A DNA stretch of 64,000 nt from Prevotellaceae bacterium UBA4361. Its GTDB lineage: Bacteria; Bacteroidota; Bacteroidia; Bacteroidales; Bacteroidaceae. The position numbers were made by a program, and so were the translations under genes. The notes below the pieces were generated by a model that searched no databases, was not told the origin of the DNA, and saw only the letters and a list, made by a program, of their open reading frames with translations. The stretch lies in NCBI GenBank assembly GCA_002393575.1, contig DGSN01000067.1:7136-71135 (forward strand), in the 5' to 3' direction. Below are positions 52,912 to 60,155 of the stretch, in pieces (position 1 is the first letter of the stretch; every line of letters starts with the position of its first letter).

Positions 52912-53886
52912 CTATTCTTGTTCAATGATATAATCCACCTGTTGAGGCGAAAGAGTCACATCGGAAATTCCCATAGGAACCGTCCGAACTATCAGGTCGC
53001 ACTTTTTATCGTCGGGCTTGACGGTGTTATAATCCACAACAATAGAAAAGTCGGAAGCTGTGATGTGGTTGTAAAGGGATGAGCTCACACGGAAAGTGAC
53101 ATTCGTTGTCAACGGGAAGGTGCGTATCACTTTATCTTCTGGAATGTTTTCACAGAAAATAGGCACCTTGATGGTCTTGGTAGTATAAAGGTCAACACAC
53201 AACTTGGCAGTAATGCTATCAGGACGACATTTCACACCCTTTGGTGGGACCAAAGCCAAGCGAACCACTGTAGTGTCTTTCAGTCCCGTAAACCGTGCAT
53301 CCTCTGTGTAGATGGCAGAGATGGTGTCGAACTGATTATCAGGGGCATAGATATCAACGTGCTGAGGTTCAAGCTCGATGCCACACAACACATGCTGTCC
53401 ATCCACTTTCGCTTTGCCTCCAAAAACAACAGGAACATACTTATGCTCGCCCGTTGAGTAGTAGATTTCAAGCATCGAAGGATTGATAGAAGTGCAAGTG
53501 AGGGAATTTCCCAATGTGCTTGTCACAATCTTTTTCCATGTATTATTATTCAGCACCAACATGCCATCACTTTTCTCGAATTGCGAGAAATCGACTTCCA
53601 CGATACGAGAATCACTCTTCGTGAGATAATCGATGATGGAAAAACCCCTACCACTCACTGTCACTTCCACGTGTTTGGGAACATCGGAAGTGAGAATGAT
53701 ATTGGAAGGAACATCTATGATATCAAACCTATAGTCGATTTTTGCAGTGGTAGATTCCTTGAATGTCTGAACAAACCAAAAAACAATGGATACCATAAGG
53801 AATACTATAAACACCATGAATTCGCGGTTGATTTTCAGCTTCCGCAAACTTCTGTACATTGTCTGCCACATTCCTTTGATACCCAT
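52912..53886 (-). CDS. YbbR/CdaR-like membrane-anchored protein
   Basis: A 324-residue protein with one N-terminal membrane helix (FMVFIVFLMVSIVFWFVQTF, residues ~23-42) and several YbbR-like repeats outside the membrane. In Firmicutes CdaR binds and regulates the diadenylate cyclase CdaA; no such cyclase is in the window, so the role here is open. The position between yajC and coaE is a recurrent arrangement in Bacteroidota. Confidence 0.8.
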   Translation of the reverse strand: MGIKGMWQTMYRSLRKLKINREFMVFIVFLMVSIVFWFVQTFKESTTAKIDYRFDIIDVPSNIILTSDVPKHVEVTVSGRGFSIIDYLTKSDSRIVEVDFSQFEKSDGMLVLNNNTWKKIVTSTLGNSLTCTSINPSMLEIYYSTGEHKYVPVVFGGKAKVDGQHVLCGIELEPQHVDIYAPDNQFDTISAIYTEDARFTGLKDTTVVRLALVPPKGVKCRPDSITAKLCVDLYTTKTIKVPIFCENIPEDKVIRTFPLTTNVTFRVSSSLYNHITASDFSIVVDYNTVKPDDKKCDLIVRTVPMGISDVTLSPQQVDYIIEQE

Positions 53887-53920
53887 AGCTTTCTATAAAA
53901 TCCGCTGCAATAAATAAAGG

Positions 53921-54250
53921 TTATGACTGTTGAGACATTGCAGCCTGATTTTGGTCTGCAAACACACAGTTACGATCAATTTTGATGTTGACACCTTTCG
54001 AAACCTCAATGGTGATATATGATTCACCCACATTGAGTTCCTTTACTACTCCATAGATGCCACCGCTGGTAATAATCTTGCTTCCAATCTCCAATCTGTT
54101 ACGAAACTCCTGTACCTCTTTTTGACGCTTCCTCTGAGGACGAATCATAAAGAAATACATGATGGCGAACATGAGTACAAGCATAATAATCAACTGGATG
54201 CCACCACCTCCTGCTGGAGCTGCATCTTGAAGTAAATTGATAAACAACAT
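53921..54250 (-). CDS. yajC: Sec translocon accessory protein YajC
   Basis: A 109-residue single-helix membrane protein: IQLIIMLVLMFAIMYFFMIR then PQRKRQKEVQEFRNRLEIGSKI and ITSGGIYGVV, the diagnostic YajC sequence. Associates with SecDF-SecYEG. Lies 34 bp before the YbbR-domain gene on the same transcript. Confidence 0.96.
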   Translation of the reverse strand: MLFINLLQDAAPAGGGGIQLIIMLVLMFAIMYFFMIRPQRKRQKEVQEFRNRLEIGSKIITSGGIYGVVKELNVGESYITIEVSKGVNIKIDRNCVFADQNQAAMSQQS

Positions 54251-54305
54251 AGTCTTAAAAGTATTTAAAGTTAATAATTATTTTTCGGTATCTAAAACGA
54301 ATCTA

Positions 54306-55232
54306 TTATTCTTTGGTAATTTTATTCTCACGCTTGAGCCTTCTTGCAATGTTGTCAATGATGCCATTGACATAACCTGCGCTCTTCGACGTACTATAAT
54401 ATTTAGCAATTTCAACAAATTCGTTGATTGTGACAGATGTAGGAATTTGAGGGAAACTCAGTATTTCTGCCACGGCAACTTGCATGATGATAACATCCAT
54501 AAAAGCCAAGCGATTGAACTCCCAGTTCCTCACGCTCTGAGCAATGAGGTCACGATAGTATTCGTCGTTAGTGATAGCGCGACGGAACAAACGAGTGGCA
54601 AACTCACGATCCTCTATGTCTTTGAATTCGGGCAGCAATTCTTGCTCTTCACCCTTAGTGGAATCGAAGCGCTTGATGGTCTTGAGAACGAATGTATCCA
54701 CTATCTCTTTATCGTCGTTCCAATAAAGACTCTGTTCTTCAAGGATGTCATCAATCTGCTCGTCCTTCATGATGATATTCTTGTAGATTTTCCGCCACAA
54801 CTCCTTATCAGCATCATAGTCGTTTTCTTCTGCCGACATGTAAGCCTGGAAATAGTCTGATTCCTGGATTTTCTCATAAAGACTCTTCAGATAGGTTCTC
54901 TCGTCTCTCCAGCTCCACTTTTTGTTTTCCCTAAAATCGCTCAATTGCTTGTTGGCTTCCAATTGAGCAACAAACTTATTATCAACAAAGCGATGGCTGA
55001 TAACTTCTTCCTTATGAGCGACACGATTCAACTGTTCCTTTTGCTCAAGAAGCTCAAAAGCAAAGCGTGTTTCATCTATCATAAGAATGAGCAAATAATG
55101 ATAAAGGTCGTAGGCTTTAGAAAGGCTGAAGAGTAGTTCTTTCTCTGCTGTATCAAGATTCTTACCACCATTTTGATAGTAAGAATACATCAGCTGAACT
55201 ATCTTAATTCTAATTAAATTACGATTAATCAT
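54306..55232 (-). CDS. nusB: Transcription antitermination factor NusB (long form)
   Basis: A 308-residue NusB. The conserved all-helical core is at the C-terminus (residues ~190-308), with RAITNDEYYRDLIAQSVRNWEFNRLAFMDVIIMQVAVAEIL and TSVTINEFVEIAKYYSTSKSAGYVNGIID spread along it; the N-terminus begins NRNLIRIKIVQLMYSYYQ. The middle insertion roughly doubles the length compared with E. coli NusB, which is usual in Bacteroidota. First gene of the nusB-yajC-YbbR-coaE-DUF5606 operon. Confidence 0.92.
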   Translation of the reverse strand: MINRNLIRIKIVQLMYSYYQNGGKNLDTAEKELLFSLSKAYDLYHYLLILMIDETRFAFELLEQKEQLNRVAHKEEVISHRFVDNKFVAQLEANKQLSDFRENKKWSWRDERTYLKSLYEKIQESDYFQAYMSAEENDYDADKELWRKIYKNIIMKDEQIDDILEEQSLYWNDDKEIVDTFVLKTIKRFDSTKGEEQELLPEFKDIEDREFATRLFRRAITNDEYYRDLIAQSVRNWEFNRLAFMDVIIMQVAVAEILSFPQIPTSVTINEFVEIAKYYSTSKSAGYVNGIIDNIARRLKRENKITKE

Positions 55233-55274
55233 AGCAAAAAACTCTTTTTTTACTTTACGCTGTTTTACTTAGTG

Positions 55275-55305
55275 CAAAGGTACGAACTTTTAGTGAATAA
55301 ACAAG
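55275..55305 (-). promoter_or_regulatory. Promoter of the nusB operon
   Basis: On the minus strand CTTG (complement of 55302-55305), 19-bp spacer, TACCTTTG (complement of 55275-55282). The -7 box is exact and the -33 has one mismatch. Confidence 0.6.
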
Positions 55306-55352
55306 CAGATTAACAAAAATAAGGGGTCAAACATAAAAAATACCACTTGAAA

Positions 55353-55384
55353 TTTGACAGTCTAAATTTTTTTAGACAAATTTG
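55353..55384 (+). promoter_or_regulatory. Promoter of the DUF3276 gene with an internal palindrome
   Basis: TTTG (55353-55356), 20-bp spacer, CAAATTTG (55377-55384; one mismatch). The spacer holds GTCTAAA-TTTT-TTTAGAC (55360-55377), a perfect palindrome positioned between the two promoter elements as an operator would be. Confidence 0.55.
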
Positions 55385-55451
55385 CACCGAGAAATAAACT
55401 ATAACAATTTTGTGTCTTTTTAATGTGTATTTATAATTAATTGAACGAAAA

Positions 55452-55790
55452 ATGAATCTACCAGAAAAAGATTTCGTCTTTTCAGAGAGCGTGAAGGCGG
55501 GCAAGCGTATTTATTATTTTGATGTGAAGCAGAGTAGGAATGGCGAAAAGTACATTTCCATCACCGAAAGTAAGAAAATTTATGACGATGGTTCTGATTT
55601 CCAGCAAGTACATTTTGAGAAGCATAAGATATTTCTCTACAAGGAAGATTACGAAAAATTCATGAATGCGCTCAACAAAGTGCTGAAAATTGCATCTGAA
55701 GGCGAAGACGGCAATGTTTATTTTCCACATCGAGAGAATGAGCACTCGGAAGAAAACGAAAAAGACGAACAAATCGATATTGAATTCTAA
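55452..55790 (+). CDS. DUF3276 / PUR-alpha-like nucleic acid-binding protein
   Basis: A 112-residue single PUR repeat: FVFSESVKAGKRIYYFDVKQSRNGEKYISITESKK is the characteristic start of the DUF3276/PUR family (shown as separate motifs FSESVKAGKRIYYFDV and YISITESKK), followed by FQQVHFEKHKIFLYKEDYEKF and an acidic tail. The Borrelia homologue binds DNA and RNA as a regulator (family knowledge). Its own promoter contains a palindrome, so autoregulation is possible (inference). Confidence 0.9.
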   Translation: MNLPEKDFVFSESVKAGKRIYYFDVKQSRNGEKYISITESKKIYDDGSDFQQVHFEKHKIFLYKEDYEKFMNALNKVLKIASEGEDGNVYFPHRENEHSEENEKDEQIDIEF

Positions 55791-55877
55791 ATTCGTACTC
55801 CCCAAGCTATTTTCTAACAGATAATTGGTTGAAATCTTTTTGTTTTATGATTATCTAAAGCAAAAAGAGATGGTATT

Positions 55878-55909
55878 TTTGTCTATTTAAGAAATTTATC
55901 GTAAATTTG
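55878..55909 (+). promoter_or_regulatory. Promoter of rplY
   Basis: TTTG (55878-55881), 20-bp spacer, TAAATTTG (55902-55909): full consensus, leaving a leader of about 90 bases. Confidence 0.8.
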
Positions 55910-56003
55910 CAACGCTTTTTTCGACTCCCCCCTTGTGGGAGACCATGTGTGATGGAGAATTAAGCATAAACTTAATTTATAGTAACACAAAAAACAATTA
56001 AAA

Positions 56004-56603
56004 ATGAAAGAAATCACAATCAATGCACAAGTTCGCAAGGATCTTGGCAAAAAGGCAAGTCGCGACCTTCGCCGTACAGGTAACGTCCCTGCAGTAGTTT
56101 ACGGTGTAGAAAAAGACGCAAACGGTGCTCCTATAGCACAGCCATTGACTATTTCTCAGAAGGAGCTTGCAAAGCTCATTTACACTCCTAATGTTTACAT
56201 CGTGAACCTCAACATCGAAGGCAAGGAAGTGAAGGCTATCCTCAAGGAGCTTCAGAACGATTACGTGAAGGACACTCCTATCCACGTTGACTTCTATCAG
56301 ATTACTGATGCTCCAATCGTAATGGAGATTCCTGTTAAGCTCAACGGTCTTGCTGAAGGTGTACGTGCCGGTGGTAAGCTCTCTCTCAATATCCGCAAGT
56401 TGAAAGTGAAGGCTCCTTACACCAAGTTCCCAGACGTACTCGAAATCGATGTTACGAACCTCGGTCTTGGCAAGTCGATGAAGGTTGAGGCTCTCAACTT
56501 CGAAGGTCTTGAAATCATCACTTCTAAGGAAGCTGTCGTTTGCGCAGTACGTATGACTCGTGCAGCTCGTGCAGCAGCCGACGCAGCAGAAGCTGAAGGA
56601 TAA
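56004..56603 (+). CDS. rplY: Ribosomal protein L25 (Ctc form)
   Basis: 5S rRNA-binding ribosomal protein of 199 residues, the longer CTC type with a C-terminal beta domain. N-terminal EITINAQVRKDLGKKASRDLR and GNVPAVVYG are diagnostic; VNLNIEGKEVKAILKELQND and HVDFYQI follow. The tail is Ala-rich. A strong promoter lies upstream and a terminator downstream. Confidence 0.96.
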   Translation: MKEITINAQVRKDLGKKASRDLRRTGNVPAVVYGVEKDANGAPIAQPLTISQKELAKLIYTPNVYIVNLNIEGKEVKAILKELQNDYVKDTPIHVDFYQITDAPIVMEIPVKLNGLAEGVRAGGKLSLNIRKLKVKAPYTKFPDVLEIDVTNLGLGKSMKVEALNFEGLEIITSKEAVVCAVRMTRAARAAADAAEAEG

Positions 56604-56630
56604 GAGAGTCAATCAGTAACTTCAAATATT

Positions 56631-56672
56631 AACCGAACTATGGGAACTTCTTCTTATAGTTCGGTTTTTTAT
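56631..56672 (+). terminator. Terminator of rplY
   Basis: Arms ACCGAACTAT (56632-56641) and ATAGTTCGGT (56656-56665), then TTTTTATT. It ends just before the first possible start of pth. Confidence 0.85.
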
Positions 56673-56748
56673 TAAACACATGAATATCTGGAAAAAGTTT
56701 GTTTCTTTTTTCATAAGGAACAACAATCAAAATAATACTGAAACCGAA

Positions 56749-57312
56749 ATGAAATACCTCATTGCTGGACTGGGTAATATCGGAGACGAATACGAAGGAA
56801 CAAGACACAACATTGGCTTTAGAGTCGCTGATGCGTTAGCTAATTCTTGCAACATCAATTTTGAAGACAAACGATATGGATTTGTTGGTATGGGAAGGGT
56901 GAAAAATGCCGAGTTAGTCATATTGAAGCCTTCAACTTATATGAATCTGAGTGGAAATGCAGTTAGATACTGGATGCAAAAGGAAAATATCCCTGTAGAA
57001 AGATTATTAGTGGTATGTGATGATATATCTCTTCCTTTTGGAAAACTGAGAATGCGTCCTGGTGGAAGCGATGGAGGACACAACGGTTTGAAGAACATAG
57101 CATCTGTTATTGGTACCCAACAATTTGCTCGATTAAAATTTGGAGTAGGAAATGATTTTCCCAAAGGTACACAAGTTGATTACGTGTTAGGAAAATTTTC
57201 CGAAGTAGATTTAAAAACGATGGACGAAAGAGTTGATGTGTTTGTGCAAGCCATTAAATCTTTCTGCCTCGCAGGGATTCAAATTACAATGAATCAGTTT
57301 AACAAGAAGTAG
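56749..57312 (+). CDS. pth: Peptidyl-tRNA hydrolase
   Basis: Frees tRNA from stalled peptidyl-tRNAs. A 187-residue Pth: [20 protein letters not shown] carries the invariant Asn and catalytic His; [33 protein letters not shown] and GGHNGLKNI follow. The start is set at the canonical Met before KYLIAGLGN. An in-frame ATG at 56680 would add 23 residues ([14 protein letters not shown]...) and lies only 8 bases after the rplY terminator, leaving no room for a promoter; it remains possible if there is read-through. Confidence 0.92.
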   Translation: MKYLIAGLGNIGDEYEGTRHNIGFRVADALANSCNINFEDKRYGFVGMGRVKNAELVILKPSTYMNLSGNAVRYWMQKENIPVERLLVVCDDISLPFGKLRMRPGGSDGGHNGLKNIASVIGTQQFARLKFGVGNDFPKGTQVDYVLGKFSEVDLKTMDERVDVFVQAIKSFCLAGIQITMNQFNKK

Positions 57313-57384
57313 TTTTTAAGCATAAAAAAATTGCTTATCATCACGACAAGCAATCTTTACTAACCTTAAAATAAATCTAATACC

Positions 57385-57459
57385 ATGAAAAACACATGCA
57401 AATGTACGACTTATTTTTTATATACAATGCTTTTTAGCATCTTTTTGCTCGCTAATTAA
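57385..57459 (+). CDS. Possible 24-residue hydrophobic peptide
   Basis: ATG-TAA frame giving MKNTCKCTTYFLYTMLFSIF and four more residues: two Cys at the start, then a hydrophobic run. It lies between pth and a terminator. There is no homology argument and no clear ribosome-binding site, so it may be chance. Confidence 0.15.
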   Translation: MKNTCKCTTYFLYTMLFSIFLLAN

Positions 57460-57513
57460 TAATAATTAACAATCATGCAGTAAAACAAACCACTTTTATA
57501 GTAAAACAAAAGA

Positions 57514-57541
57514 AATGCCAACGAACTAATTCGTTGGCATT
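57514..57541 (-). terminator. Terminator of the 58 kb secreted-protein genes
   Basis: Perfect arms ATGCCAACGAA and TTCGTTGGCAT; on the minus strand followed by TTCTTTTG. It lies 41 bp downstream of the 63-residue gene. Confidence 0.75.
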
Positions 57542-57582
57542 AAAATTTTCAAGAATTCAAATCTAATACGTGAAGCAGGACA

Positions 57583-57774
57583 TTACCAAAGGTCACCCCA
57601 AGATTGTGATTCACCCTTTTCCTTCTTCACATCTATTTCACCAGTAGGGTTTCCTTCGATAATCGATACAGGTGGCTTATTACCATCGATAGCCCATGAT
57701 GTTTCTTTCAATAAGGTGTGGAAATCGTAGAGTTCTACTTCCATACCAGGTATGATGTATGTTTTCTTTTCCAT
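57583..57774 (-). CDS. Small protein of unknown function (63 residues)
   Basis: MEKKTYIIPGMEVELYDFHT followed by a polar, Gly/Pro-containing tail ending SWGDLW. No signal peptide or membrane segment. The opening MxKKxYIxPxMEVxxL pattern is one I associate with many small Bacteroidales proteins encoded beside secreted proteins (recalled, not checked). It lies 27 bp downstream of the gene for the secreted protein, so co-transcription is likely. Function unknown. Confidence 0.7.
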   Translation of the reverse strand: MEKKTYIIPGMEVELYDFHTLLKETSWAIDGNKPPVSIIEGNPTGEIDVKKEKGESQSWGDLW

Positions 57775-57801
57775 ATTATATGCTTCAATTATATAGATTA
57801 A

Positions 57802-58755
57802 TTACTTAACAACATACTTCTTGCCGTTCATAATATAAATACCATGAGGAAGATCATTAGTAGATTCACCCATCTTACGAACTAATTGTCCGTTAAGATT
57901 ATAGATGGCACCTGAATAAGTTTTACCTGCTGCGACGTTGATGATTGCACTTGCTTCTGCATCTTCTTCACCATCAACAAGAACGCGATAAGAAGACAAA
58001 GAACTTGAAGCGTCATCATCATTATCATAAATCCATCCGCGATAACCTTTGATAGACTTTGGCTCAGTAAGATGCCACATGTCACCATCACTGAAAACGT
58101 ATGCACCAACAGGAGCTTCAGATTTTACGTATGTACCACTTGAAGAGATGGTATTGTGAGTATCAGAACCCTCACCACCTTTACCTGTATATTTGGTACC
58201 AATTTCCTTGAATCGACGAGGATTAAACTTATGTTTACCCAAAGAATAGTATTCACCAGTATATGACGAAGTAGCACCTGTGCCATCTGTTACTGTAACA
58301 GTACCATTAGTTGGAGCTTTTACACCTTTTATAATATAGAAAACACCTGCGCCAATTGCAGTACCACCTTCCGACAAATCCTTTGTTTCAAAGTCGATAA
58401 TCATTGGATTATCAGACATTGAACCAACACCAACAGGTTCTGCAATAACAACTTCATCACCGAAAGCATCCTTCACTTGCTGAGTAGTCAAATCCATAGG
58501 AAATACAAATGTATTCCACTTTGAACCCGACTGGAAAGTTCTGTGCAAAAGAACTTCTGTGTTCACATAATCAGTTCCAACAGAGCCTGGCATACCTTGT
58601 ACATCGCTATACAAATAGTCGAGTGTACCTTTTCCACTTGCTGATACATAATCCTCATCAAAGAGAACTGCCTGAGCATTTGCCTGTTGAACTGAAACTA
58701 ACCCCATCACTGTAGCAGTAACGAGACTAAGAAGTCTAAGTTTTTTCATAAGCAT
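57802..58755 (-). CDS. Secreted protein with T9SS-type C-terminal sorting-like domain
   Basis: A 317-residue exported protein. Signal peptide MLMKKLRLLSLVTATVMGLV, cleaved after ANAQA. Body beta-rich with no domain I recognise; WNTFVFPMDLTTQQVKDAFG is a stretch seen in Prevotella surface proteins (recalled). The C-terminal ~75 residues end in IYNLNGQLVRKM, LPHGIYIMNGKKYVVK, the pattern of type A sorting domains that direct type IX secretion. A PorQ-like gene elsewhere in the window supports a T9SS in this organism. Confidence 0.8.
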   Translation of the reverse strand: MLMKKLRLLSLVTATVMGLVSVQQANAQAVLFDEDYVSASGKGTLDYLYSDVQGMPGSVGTDYVNTEVLLHRTFQSGSKWNTFVFPMDLTTQQVKDAFGDEVVIAEPVGVGSMSDNPMIIDFETKDLSEGGTAIGAGVFYIIKGVKAPTNGTVTVTDGTGATSSYTGEYYSLGKHKFNPRRFKEIGTKYTGKGGEGSDTHNTISSSGTYVKSEAPVGAYVFSDGDMWHLTEPKSIKGYRGWIYDNDDDASSSLSSYRVLVDGEEDAEASAIINVAAGKTYSGAIYNLNGQLVRKMGESTNDLPHGIYIMNGKKYVVK

Positions 58756-59056
58756 TTATTTTTTTATTATCAATTATTCAATTTCACCTGCCTAACATGT
58801 CAAAATTGTAATCAATATATTTTAAATTATGACTTCAAATATACGGAATACAATAATGTCATGTTTACTCGTTCTAATAAATCAAAACTCACGCAAATTT
58901 AGTCAATAATTTTTATTCAGCAATTACATCAATGAGAGAAATACTGTATATTTAACAAAAATTAAGCATTTCACCATATCATTGTGCAAATAAATTGAAT
59001 AATTATAAAAAACTCAGATATAATTGATTCAAAAAAGCGTGAATTCATCGGTATAA
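58756..59056 (-). promoter_or_regulatory. Intergenic region with -7 box for the secreted-protein gene
   Basis: AT-rich gap of 301 bases. TATATTTG on the minus strand (complement of 58836-58843) matches the -7 consensus 81 bases upstream of the gene; no good -33. Nothing else recognised. Confidence 0.4.
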
Positions 59057-60028
59057 TTATGGCTCTTCAGATAAGGAATCCGTAGGATAAATATCCTCTC
59101 GGGTTGCAATCAGGTTATGGTAAATGAATACCTTGTTAGATGTCAAACTATCCTTCACTGCATTCAAACCCTTTTCTTTCAATTTTGCAACTTTGGCTTC
59201 AACATTTGGCAAAGCAATTTGAAGCATGGTATAATCTTCTGATGACACATCAAAAACGCGGAAACTGTAATTCAACCCAGCATCAAACACGTATGGTGTA
59301 AACGTTGGGTCTTGGCAAAACGAATAGATAAAAGCATCTTTGATGAGATAATCAATTTCTGCATCTGTCATAGTGCTAATACTATACATGTCACCATTTA
59401 GAGCTAACTCATACTCTAAAACCTCATCACGAAGAGATTCTCCGACGACCAAACAACCATCATCAATTTCGTAAGGAAGAAGGTTCGATTCATGTTCGAT
59501 GAGAAGAGCAATCTGTTTTTTCAGAATTTTTGATTTCATACGAGCTTGATGAGCCAGATTCACCACCTGATTCAACGTGGCTTCATAACGTATAATAGAA
59601 TCACTGCCGGTACCTTGTATGTCACAGATGAAATGCTCTATGTTTCGTTCTTCCATGTCGGATATGAAATGAGTCTGCAATTCGATATTAGGGATTTGCA
59701 AACGTATCAACTGACGGAAACATTCTTTGTCGTCTTCAGCTACAACATTGGTATTTCCATGAAACTCCACAAAAACATGCAAGTAATTTGAATCAGCTTT
59801 TTCTACTGGTGCGACAGGTATTTTTACATTTTTGATATAGCCACAAATACCTATTGGCAAAGGACATGTTAGATTGAACGAATCCACTTTCGCTCTAAAT
59901 TCTTCATCAAAATGATATTTGTATTTATCAAAAGCACCATTTTGATATGAATAAAAAGCGACTCCCACTGCAAAGATAAACAACACAGCGAAAACACACC
60001 TTATTATATTATTACGAGTGAACTTCAT
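59057..60028 (-). CDS. Membrane-anchored protein of unknown function
   Basis: A 323-residue protein with one N-terminal helix (residues ~9-29, CVFAVLFIFAVGVAFYSYQ) and a large external domain. No family recognised. Internal features: helical region KSKILKKQIALLIEHE and a C-terminal MLQIALPNVEAKVAKLKEKGL helix; overall charge acidic. The start is the ATG at 60028; a TTG three codons upstream is unlikely. It has its own full promoter, so it is an independent unit upstream of the secreted-protein pair. Confidence 0.75.
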   Translation of the reverse strand: MKFTRNNIIRCVFAVLFIFAVGVAFYSYQNGAFDKYKYHFDEEFRAKVDSFNLTCPLPIGICGYIKNVKIPVAPVEKADSNYLHVFVEFHGNTNVVAEDDKECFRQLIRLQIPNIELQTHFISDMEERNIEHFICDIQGTGSDSIIRYEATLNQVVNLAHQARMKSKILKKQIALLIEHESNLLPYEIDDGCLVVGESLRDEVLEYELALNGDMYSISTMTDAEIDYLIKDAFIYSFCQDPTFTPYVFDAGLNYSFRVFDVSSEDYTMLQIALPNVEAKVAKLKEKGLNAVKDSLTSNKVFIYHNLIATREDIYPTDSLSEEP

Positions 60029-60069
60029 CCAAATCAATTTTACACATTATATATAGTTAGAACCAGTTG

Positions 60070-60101
60070 CAAAGGTAATTGTTTTCTAATAATTATGCAA
60101 A
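60070..60101 (-). promoter_or_regulatory. Promoter of the 59-60 kb membrane-protein gene
   Basis: On the minus strand TTTG (complement of 60098-60101), 20-bp spacer, TACCTTTG (complement of 60070-60077): full consensus, ~40 bases before the ATG. Confidence 0.75.
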
Positions 60102-60109
60102 TTATAATC

Positions 60110-60144
60110 AAAAAGGAGCAAGTTTTCACTTCAAACTTGCTCCT
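60110..60144 (-). terminator. Terminator of the hypD gene
   Basis: Perfect arms AGGAGCAAGTTT (60114-60125) and AAACTTGCTCCT (60133-60144), T-rich on the minus-strand exit side (TTTTTGATT). Confidence 0.85.
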
Positions 60145-60155
60145 AAACCGATAAC

